Below, one piece after another: positions 55,860-64,000 of a stretch of 64,000 nt of DNA (position 1 is its first letter; every line of letters starts with the position of its first letter). The position numbers were made by a program, and so were the translations under genes. Under the pieces are notes generated by a model that worked only from the letters and a program-made list of their open reading frames with translations, did not search any database and was not told the origin of the DNA. Origin of the DNA: Aralia elata (Eukaryota > Streptophyta > Magnoliopsida > Apiales > Araliaceae); NCBI GenBank assembly GCA_034770075.1, contig JAVJAP010000042.1, positions 186,001 through 250,000 on the forward strand, in the 5' to 3' direction.

Positions 55860-58800
55860 CCTTTTTTGGATATTACTGGTTTTTGGGTCCAATTGTCGAT
55901 GGTCAGGTCACATGAAATGCGCTGGATAAAGGAGGGCCTCACATCGGACACCTCCCCGATGATTACGGATACGTCGTCTGAATCCTCCTTCATACCTTCT
56001 CCAGGAATAATCAGTCCCGCCCAATCGATGACAGGCACGACTTGTTGGGCTCCCGGTGGTGTGATAACATTCGTCCCCTCCTTACTGCTTGTTGATTGTC
56101 CGGGGATATAGCATTTGGTTTCAAACTCTTTTGCGACCTCCCGCAGGAAACTTTCCCTCCGGGCCGACTCATTACGTGTGGGGGTTAACCCTTCATTCCC
56201 TGCCCCAATCACAGGCCTGTTGATCCCTTGCTCATTGCCGACTTTGGTCACTGGACTGCCGACTAGTCGAATTGGAGTCGCCTCTCGATGGTGTCTCCGT
56301 ACTGCGCCCACATGCTATCCCAATCCTGCTTTGCCTATCTGCTGTGGTAGGTGGATGGGCTTGGTGATTCCCTGACTGCTTTTTCCTAGTCCCTGTCCAG
56401 GTTGGAAGTTCATTTTAATCATTTCCCTTGCCACAAAGGTAAGTTCCGGAGAGACCCTTGGTTTCACAGCTGGAGCCCCCAGGCATCTATAATGGGGAGT
56501 GCTAATCTCTAGTGCTTGAAAGCTGGCAGGTGCCGCTGACTCATCCACATTGATTACTGGTAGGCCACTCCTGGGAGGAGAAGGGTCATCACATTCGGCC
56601 GAGATTGTTACCAGATTCTCATCGATGATCAACTTGATTTGTTGGTGGAGCGTGGAAGGAACTGCCCCGGCCATGTGTATCCACGGCCTCCCTAACAGCA
56701 GGTTGTAGCTTGCCGTGATATCTAGGACTTGGAAGGAGATATCGAAAGTACAGGGCCCTATCTCCACTGGCAATTCTATCTCTCCGATGGTGTCCCTCCG
56801 GGATCCGTCAAAAGCCCGAACCACCACATGACTGGCCCGCAGGCGCTTAGGACTGATGTTCATTTTCTTCAGCGTACTGAGAGGACATATATTCAATGCC
56901 GATCCCCCGTCGATCAGCACCCCATTCATGACATATCCTGAGGAGATTACTGCAATGTGTAGCGGTTTTCGGTGCCCCCTTCCCTCTTTGGGAATGTCCT
57001 CATCTGTAAAGGATATTGCATCGGTTTCCAATAAATGGCCTACCAGCTGGCCGAAATCCTCCTCACTGATCTCTTTGGGCACAAATGCCTCCTCCAGAAC
57101 CTTCATCAGGGTTTTACAATGCTCACTAGATGACAACACCAAGTCCATGACTGATGTGAGGGTTGATTCCTCATTTAAAATCTGGATCCCCCTTGTTTCT
57201 GGGTGATCCATCCTTTTCAAAAACTCTATGGCCCTTTCCTCGGAGACCTCTTCATTTTTTCTCTTTTGGCTCTCAAGGACTCGCCCGGGCAGATATAAGG
57301 GGTTCCCCTTGGTCGTCACGGAAGCACAACTGACCGCTTCCTCTGGCATTCCCCCATAATTCCAGGGTACAGTCTTCAGACTACTGATAGGGAGTTGCGG
57401 CCTGGCTGCAAGGATGATGGGCCTCGGGGCTGTCAACTTGACAGGTCCCTCTATGTTATCCGTACTTACCCCTATCAACTTGATGGGCGTTACCCTCACA
57501 CTCCCATGGTCATGTATCACATTTATCATCTCCTCAACTTTCTGCACATAGTTCGACCTTGGCGGCTCCCCCGCCTCACTTGCCTCCGTCGCATTGACTC
57601 CCCCTCCATCATGTCTTGGCAGGGGATTTGCCTTAACATTCGGGGAGTCCGGTTGTTCCACCACAATCTCTCCGTTGTCGATCATGTTCTGAATTATATG
57701 TTTCAATGTCCAACAATCTTGTGTATCATGCCCCGGGGAACCCGAGTGATAGGCGCACCGTTTGCTTGGATCAAATCTCCTTCCCTTCGGGTCACTTGGG
57801 GGAGCCAAATTGATTATCTTCTTTTGGGCCATCAATACCGCCAAAATCCGCTCGAGAGATTCCCCGAGTGGGGTGAATACTCGATTTTGAGAAGCCTCAT
57901 ATCTTCTTCGCCCCTCTGCCCTTTGATCGGTGAAGTTTGGCTGTCGGGAGGGCCCTCCCCTCTGTGCCTGTACCGGAAGATGGCTTTCTACTTTTCTGGA
58001 TGACCCTTGTAGGACGAGGGAGACATCCTCCTCCTTCTTCTTTTGGACCCTCCGGGAAGTGCTGCCATAGTTTCCATTCTGTATTTGCTCGGCAGCAGTT
58101 TCTAAAGCAGTAAGGTCCCGGATTTTACCCGATTTCAACCCCATGTCTACCATCTCTCCATGTTTAATCATTTCAGCAAAGGGTCTTCCAATCCCTGAGA
58201 TGACCCGCTCATAATACGGCGCCTCTTGGATGTCTACAAAAGTCATTACCATCTCCGATTCGCTCATCGGGGGGTTCACCTGTGCGGCCATGCCCCTCCA
58301 TCGTTGGGCATATTCCCTGAAGGATTCCCTAGGCTGTTTTTTAACCTTTGTCATTTGGTACCTGTCAGGGGCCATCTGGGCCTGAAAGCTGTATTGGGTT
58401 AAGAAGGTATGGGCCAATTCCTCCCAGTTGTGGATTCGGGCGTTGTCGAGGCGGGCATACCAGATTCTTGCCTCCCCTGTCAAGCTTTTCTGGAATAGTT
58501 GCATTCTTAACCCCTCGTCTTCGGCATAAGACCCGAGTTCTCCTATGTATATTTTCAAGTGCGTATAGGGGTCTCCCCTTCCATTGTATTTTTCAAACTC
58601 GGGAACTTTGAACTTTTCTGGATATCTGGCTCCAGGGAAAACACATAGATCTGAGTAATTAACCCTGCCCAGGGAGCCTATGCCCTTTAGAGATTGGATG
58701 GTTTCCTCCATGTGTTTCATTTTTCTCCGAAGGTCGTCATTATCCCCCTCTTCTGGGATAGTAATCACTGTCCTGCTAGGTATGGGAACGGGTTTTGGGA

Positions 58801-59029
58801 TGACTGGCTCGTCCTTGAGTCGGGGTTGGTCCTCTTTAAGCAAGTTTGTACCATTCTTAGGAGGATTCTGATCATCCCCTGGTGGTGGAATATTATGCGA
58901 TCCCTGGTTTACCGGATCCTGTCTGATTAAGAACTGTTCCTTTAACATTGTGGCCATTTCCATCATCTGTCTTTTAAAATCATCAAACTCCTCCCGAGAT
59001 ATGGAACTATGATTGGGAAGATCAGCCAT
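55856..59029 (-). pseudogene. gag: Gag-protease with zinc knuckle and G-patch (Tat-B), one stop
   Basis: ATG at 59029-59027; 1057 codons plus stop, interrupted by TAG at 56317-56315 where Tat-A has Tyr (TAT to TAG, a transversion). Order: N-terminal coiled coil, Pro/Asn linker, capsid (LKIYIGELGSYAEDEGLRMQ ~160), zinc knuckle CAYHSGSPGHDTQDC ~430 (CX2HX5HX4C), aspartic protease with VLIDGGSALNI ~660-760, then the G-patch (FQPGQGLGKSSQGITKPIHL) ~865-905. The stop falls on the last residue of the G-patch, so capsid, knuckle and protease would still be made. The tail 56314-55856 is open. Expected product: virion shell protein and processing protease. Confidence 0.92.
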
Positions 59030-59799
59030 TTCAGTTGTAGAGGCCTGGGCTTTCTTAGACTGCGAACGGGTTTGAGGCGCAATCCTACAGAGACAATGGT
59101 TCGAAGTTTAGTCCTGGGGAAATGAAAACATGGATGCATGCTAAAGCTATAACTTTTGTGTTTTGGGGTTTTTTAATCTTTCCCTGCAAAAGAGAAAGTT
59201 AGTAGTCTTTTAGTGCAATAACAAATGCTAAACGTGACTTATTATGCTTCCCCAGCTGTTTCCTGCAAAACAATGGAGGTCAGTATTCTCTTTTGACAAT
59301 AGGGGAAGCATATATGAGTACGTTGCAATTATGACATTTGTATTCTTGAACGTAAAAAGGCATGAAGAGACTTTTCCTGCGTTGGGTTTATCAGAGGCTG
59401 ACCTACCCTAGGGTTACTCTCACGGGCTTTTCGGCATGAAGGTTCCCAAATCTTCGCAATCTACTCGTTTGAGCCCTTTCGATTGGAGCGGATTTGAGTG
59501 GTGCGTTTCCTGAGCCATCTCCGGGGAGCAGCCCCATCGAGTCCAGTAATAAGCAACCGACGGGTTCACCTCAGGAGGAGGTACTCTCTCAACATACATT
59601 CACATTCATCGTCCTCACCGAATGCATATGATTACTTTAAACTAAAGCAATTCCATTCAATCAATCATTCATTGTACAAAAGCACACATTCACACAACAA
59701 TAAATAAAACAGGTCAAAATGTTGCACGCACATACACATTCATGAATTTTAAAGGATAGGATAGCATCAAGATTCGAAAGCGGCTTAAGCCCTCTAATG
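59030..59799 (-). other. 5' leader of Tat-B
   Basis: ~770 bp, conserved with the Tat-A and Tat-C leaders, most strongly at 59350-59600. No additional ORF upstream of gag, unlike Ogre elements that carry ORF1. Confidence 0.7.
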
Positions 59800-59817
59800 T
59801 CCCCAGCGGAGTCGCCA
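59800..59817 (-). other. Primer-binding site of Tat-B
   Basis: Minus strand TGGCGACTCCGCTGGGGA, two bases from the 5' LTR. Confidence 0.8.
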
Positions 59818-59819
59818 GC

Positions 59820-61944
59820 TGTCGACGCCGGGTTTTCGCTTCCTCGTGCTTTCCAATTTTAGCCTTTTGATTTAGATGACGTTTGGAAAAGGTCGGCATT
59901 GATGTCGACGGGGTTTTGAAAGATCGTTTTTTATGATGAGCCAATTAACCAGAGTCGCCAGTTGGTATATTTGAAATGGATGTACCAACTCATCCGAGTT
60001 TTCGTTTTTTTATAAATCGCTGGCTCATGTGTGACTCCGAATTAATTGGTCTGCGAATCGAGATTCATAAAGTTCGGGGGCTTGCTTAAGTGAGGGGAAG
60101 GTGTTAGGCACCCCTCGACTTCCGTGAAACACGGTTACCGCAATCTTGATGCTTTGCCTATCATTAAATTCTTGAAATGTGTGGTGTGTAAGTGCGCGTG
60201 GTGTGTGTGTGCCTACGTGAATTTTGTGGTGAGTTTGTATGAAAGAATCATTTGGATTTTTAGGGAAAGTCGTGCTTTAATTCGATAATGCTTCGGAATG
60301 TCTTTTCGGTATACACGAGAAGGCTTTATGAGAAAGGTTTGATTTTAATTGTCAAAACTATGAAATTTTTCGTTAGGTGTCGTTTTGGCAAAACAAGAGT
60401 TTTAAACCTTTGTCAAAATAGGAATCGAGATCTATACGTTGCTTTCGTGAAATGATCGGGCAATTTCTAGAATCTCTTTCACCCTATGCACAAAGATTTA
60501 ATAAAACGTTACTTATTTCTAAAATCAAATTTTGTGATGTTTGAGAATGATTTTTTCTTTAGCTTTCTCGTTAGATAGGAATCGACATTTATTAACATTT
60601 CTCAAATTTTAACCTCGTGATTCTAATATCCTACTTTGATTGATTTTATGAAAATCTTATCATTTAGCTTTGAAATCAATTTCGTGTCATAAATCAAACC
60701 AAGCATAAACACGCGTCGGGGCTATTCATGGGCATGTAAGCCATCAAAATGTCCCCGAACGCCAACAATCACAAATTTCACTATTTCGGGGCCTTAAACA
60801 CGATTCCCGCCTTGGCGTCGTTTTAAGGCCCAAAGGTTACATGTTACAAAACGAGCATCTTGAATCTATCCTAATACATCAAAAACTGTCCATCATCGGA
60901 TTTGGTGACCATCGGGGGTCGCGGTTCCTAGGCTCACACGAGATTAATACATGCCTACAAAATGAATAATTCATACATAACTAACCAACCCGGGTTTATC
61001 TAATATACCATGATATCCGGAAATGACAATCTAAATAAATTACACCCAATATAATTATCACAAACAAGCTAGAAATTTTATCAATTGGATATCCTCGGGT
61101 TATTAGGAAGAATTTTGTTCCGATGGAACCCTCCCTAATAATCCATAATCCATGATTGTTCAACAATATACATGAAAACTACATCCCATCTAAGCAAATA
61201 AGATGATATGAATTGTTATAACAAAAGGAATTTTTACCTTGCAAAATGATCTCAAAAAGGATGAAGTCTTGGTATTTGAATAGGATGAGAAATATATTTG
61301 ATACAATCAAAATTAAAGGAGTAAAATTTCTCTCTTTTTTTTTTCTCTTTTCTTCCTATTTTTGTTGCAAAATCTACTATTTTTCTCTCAAATTCCGTGC
61401 TGCTGTTTGCTGTTTTTCTTCTTCTTCTCCAAAATTTGCTGAACCTCCTGTATGCCGCCTGAAGCTTGCTTAAATAGGCTGGCCAAAGCCAGCCGCAGAT
61501 CTATCTGCGGCTGGCCAGCTGGCACGCCTCCCATCGCACTCAGCTGGTAGTGCCTGGTTTCCTGGTTTCCGTGCTGGCGCACCCACTTGGCCGCAGATCT
61601 ATCCGCGGCTGGCGCACCCACTTGGCCGCAGATCTATCCGCGGCTGGCGGGCTTGACTTTCTCGATTTTCGTGCCACGCCTCGATTTTCGTGCCGCAACG
61701 TCGGTTTTCGCTGACAGGCTCGTATTCTGCAGTCCGGGAATTTCCGGGAGACGTGCCACCTCATTCGGAAATGCCTGCCTCGGAGGGCTTTATTGTCACG
61801 TAAATTTGGGTTGCCCAAAACATTGCGGCGGTGCCGGGCGCTCGCCCTTGTGCCCGCTCCTTTGCTCCCGCAAGCTGGTTCAATTGACGATCTCGCCCTC
61901 CTGTCACGGTTAGTAGAAGGAAACGCAAAATTTGGGTGTCTACA
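59820..61944 (-). repeat. 5' LTR of Tat-B
   Basis: 2125 bp, nearly identical to 44243-46220. Extra ~147 bp at 61500-61640 include unique sequence (gcacgcctcccatcgcact) and a duplicated 35-bp unit holding the palindrome. TATA-like CCTATTTAA on the minus strand at 61469-61478. Confidence 0.95.
61492..61644. repeat. Three GCCGCAGAT-type palindromes, two in a 35-bp tandem
   Basis: 61492-61511 (perfect arms), 61590-61609 and 61625-61644 (one mismatch in the right arm, ATCCGCGGC). The last two start 35 bp apart. Confidence 0.9.
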
Positions 61945-61949
61945 GGTGT
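61945..61949. repeat. Target-site duplication (right) of Tat-B
   Basis: ggtgt, matching 44238-44242; Athila-E RT sequence continues in frame from here (VSNENNELIPTR). Confidence 0.95.
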
Positions 61950-64000
61950 CTAATGAAAACAACGAGTTGATCCCAACTAGAAACCGGATGGAGAGTTTGC
62001 ATGGACTACAGAAGGTTGAACAAGACTACGTGCAAGGATCATTTTCTGCTCCCATTCATTGATCAAATGCTAGACAGGTTGGCGGGACATGAATTCTATT
62101 GTCTCTTGGATGGATACTCGGGATACAACCAAATTGCCATTGCCCCCGAAGATCAAGAGAAAAAGACGTTCACTTGCCCATATGGGACATTTGCTTTCAG
62201 AAGAATGTCATTTGGGTTATGCAACGCACCCGCCACCTTCCAAAGATGTATGATGGCTATTTTCTCTGATATGGTCGAGCAAGGATTGGGAGGTTTTCAT
62301 AGGACGATTTCTCGGTTTTTTGGAGAGATTCATTCGACTTATTTTATGCCTAGAAAACCTTGTGAAAGTGCTGAAACGATGTGTTGAGACAAATTTGGTG
62401 CTTAATTGGGAGAAATGCCACTTCATGGTGCACGAAGGGATTTATTTTGGGGCATAGAGTATCTTCAAAGGGGCTGGAGGTTGATAAGGCCAAGATTCGA
62501 GACCATTGAGAAGCTTCCTACCACCAACCAACGTCAAGGGAATTCCGTAGTTTCCTTGGACATGCTGGATTTTTATAGGCGGTTCATCAAGGATTTCCTC
62601 AAAAAAAAATTGCAAAAACCGCTGTGTGTAGTCCTCCTTGAGAAAAGACACTCCTTTTGTCTTCGATCATGAGCATGTTTAGAGGCCTTTGAGTTACTAA
62701 GGAAGAAGCTTGTAAGTGCACCTATTATCGTGGCCCCGGATTGGAATCTGTCCGTCTCGAAATTGATGTGCGACGCTAATGCGATTTTTGCAATTGGTGC
62801 TGTATTGGGCCATCGCAAGGACAAGGTCTTTCATGTGATATATTATGCTAGCAAGACACTAACTGGAGCTCAACTTAATTACGCAACAACGAAGAAGGAA
62901 TTGCTTGCTATCGTGTATGCCTTTGACAAATTTCGTGCCTATCTCATTGGCACCAAGGTCATTGTGTACACAGACCACTCTGCCATTAAGTACTTAATAG
63001 CAAAGAAGGACGCAAAGCCATGCTTGATTCGATGGGTTTTATTTCTTCAAGAGTTTGATCTTGAGATTAGAGATAAGAAGGGAACCGAGAATCAAGTGGC
63101 GGATCATTTGTCTAGGCTGGAAAATGCAGACCATGAGGTGGGAGACGATGTCATGATCAATGAATTTTTCCCGGATGAACAGCTTTTCGCCATCACACAT
63201 GAGGTGCCATGGTATGCTGACTATGTCAACTATGTGGTGAGCCATGTCCTACCACCCGAGCTGAGCTATCAACAAAAAAGGAAATTCTTGCACGATGTGA
63301 AGCATTATTTCTGGGACGAACCTTTTCCGTTTAAGCAATGTACTGACCAACTGATCCGGAAGTGCGTACCTCAATCTGAGATGGAAAGCATCTTGCAACA
63401 TTGTCATGCCTCAGCTTTTGGTGGACACTATGGCGGAGAAAGAACAGCGGCGAAGGTGCTTCAATCTGGTTTTTATTGGCCAACGCTGTTCAAGGACGCC
63501 CATGTGTTTGTGCTGAAATGCGATCGATGTCAAAGAGTAGGGAACATTTTCCAGGCGTCATGAGATGCAACTAACCACAATCTTAGAGGTTGAGATATTT
63601 GACACATCTGGGATATCGATTTTTTATGGGCCCGTTTCCCTCTTCGTTTCAACAATTTGTATATCATTGTGGCTGTAGATTACGTGTCAAAATGGGTTGA
63701 AGCAGCTGCGACACCCACCAATGATGCCAAAGTTGTGCTAAAGTTCCTTCGAAAAAAATGTATCACAAGATTTTGGAACTCCGCGTGCAATAATTAGCGA
63801 TGAAGGGTCGCACTTTTGTAAACAAGAACTTTTAACGCCCTTCTTGCTAAATAATGGGGTAACTCACAAGATTGCCACGGCCTATCATCCTCAAACAAGT
63901 GGGCAGGTGGAGGTTATCCAATAGAGAGGTGAAAAGGATTTTAGAGAAGGTTGTCAACCCGGATAGGAAAGGACTGGTCATTGAAGCTTGATGACGCCTT
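61945..64000 (+). pseudogene. RT, RNase H and integrase relics of Athila-E
   Basis: Continues RT after Tat-B. A small deletion near 61980 shifts the frame; RT is open at 62001-62270 (CLLDGYSGYNQIAIAPEDQE, RMSFGLCNAPATFQRC), then further frameshifts near 62280-62310 destroy the (Y/F)xDD region and stops follow around 62387. RNase H and the integrase zinc domain are in one open frame at 62730-63563 (LMCDANAIFAIGAVLGHRKD; VIVYTDHSAIKYLIAKKD; CDRCQRVGNIF). Integrase core fragments (IIVAVDYVSKWVEAAATP; AYHPQTSG) continue in shifted frames to the window end. Inactive. C-terminus and 3' LTR are beyond the edge. Confidence 0.92.

Larger units (their letters stand above)
44243..61944 (-). mobile_element. 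Tat-B: complete Tat/Ogre-type element, 17.7 kb
   Basis: Both LTRs, PPT, PBS and a perfect 5-bp target duplication (ggtgt). Element-sense order: 5' LTR 61944-59820, PBS, leader, gag-pro 59029-55856 (one premature stop), intron 55859-55692, pol 55691-52217 (open), conserved noncoding block, antisense DUF7745 ORF (50142-51707), antisense plant-mobile-domain gene (47956-49927), tandem array (46461-47195), PPT, 3' LTR 46220-44243. The LTRs are nearly identical apart from a ~147-bp indel, so insertion is recent relative to the rest of the window. It interrupts Athila-E in RT. Confidence 0.96.
39270..64000 (+). mobile_element. Athila-E: Athila-type Ty3/gypsy element split by Tat-B
   Basis: 5' LTR 39270-41292, primer-binding site, gag-pro and the start of RT (41419-44242), then Tat-B (44243-61944), then the rest of RT, RNase H and integrase (61945 to window end). 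The 3' LTR is off-window. Protease and gag sequences are of the Athila type (LGRPFLATGRTLIDVQKGEL). Several frameshifts and stops show it is inactive. Confidence 0.92.

Overview
The window is intergenic plant DNA made almost entirely of nested Ty3/gypsy LTR retrotransposons. The evidence is LTRs of 2 to 3.3 kb, Tat/Ogre-type polyproteins with two RNase H domains, a chromodomain-type (Tekay/Del-like) chromovirus, Athila-type LTRs and gag-pol, and plant-only antisense ORFs (plant mobile domain, DUF7745). I see no host gene, rRNA, tRNA or CRISPR array. The host is a flowering plant, probably a eudicot with a large repeat-rich genome; the species cannot be told from this sequence.

Layout, using local names. 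(1) 1-13681, Tat-A, a Tat/Ogre-type element on the minus strand: 5' LTR 11660-13681, gag-pro, a short intron, pol, then an antisense (+) DUF7745 ORF that is split by an Athila-type solo LTR (891-3223, TSD agctt). Its 3' LTR lies beyond the left edge. (2) 13682-20680, Tat-C, an older decayed relative (gag plus 5' LTR). Tat-A inserted into its gag, and a second solo LTR (17483-19477, TSD ccttg) sits in its LTR. (3) 20681-36753, a chromovirus tandem, LTR-internal-LTR-internal-LTR (D1, D2), with the middle LTR (25599-28917) shared; Tat-C inserted into the first LTR. (4) 36754-37495, the end of a minus-strand Athila-type LTR into which the D array apparently inserted. (5) 37496-39269, an unassigned AT-rich stretch with a minisatellite and a 64-bp duplication. 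(6) 39270-64000, Athila-E on the plus strand: 5' LTR, PBS and gag-pro-RT, cut at 44242 by Tat-B and resuming at 61945 with RT/RNase H/integrase relics. (7) 44243-61944, Tat-B, a complete 17.7-kb Tat element on the minus strand with both LTRs and a perfect ggtgt TSD.

Tat-B is the most informative part. In its own sense it reads 5' LTR, PBS, leader, gag-pro with a G-patch (one premature stop), an inferred 168-nt intron, an intact 1166-codon pol frame, and a conserved noncoding block. Two genes on the opposite strand follow: a single-exon DUF7745 ORF, and a plant-mobile-domain gene whose frame works only if two short GT-AG introns are removed. The element ends with a 139/140-bp higher-order tandem array, the PPT and the 3' LTR. 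The predicted sense intron begins with a donor that contains the gag-pro stop codon, so splicing would switch Gag-Pro to Gag-Pro-Pol in frame; Tat-A keeps the same arrangement. Four LTR families also carry GC-rich, often palindromic cassettes just upstream of a TATA-like box.
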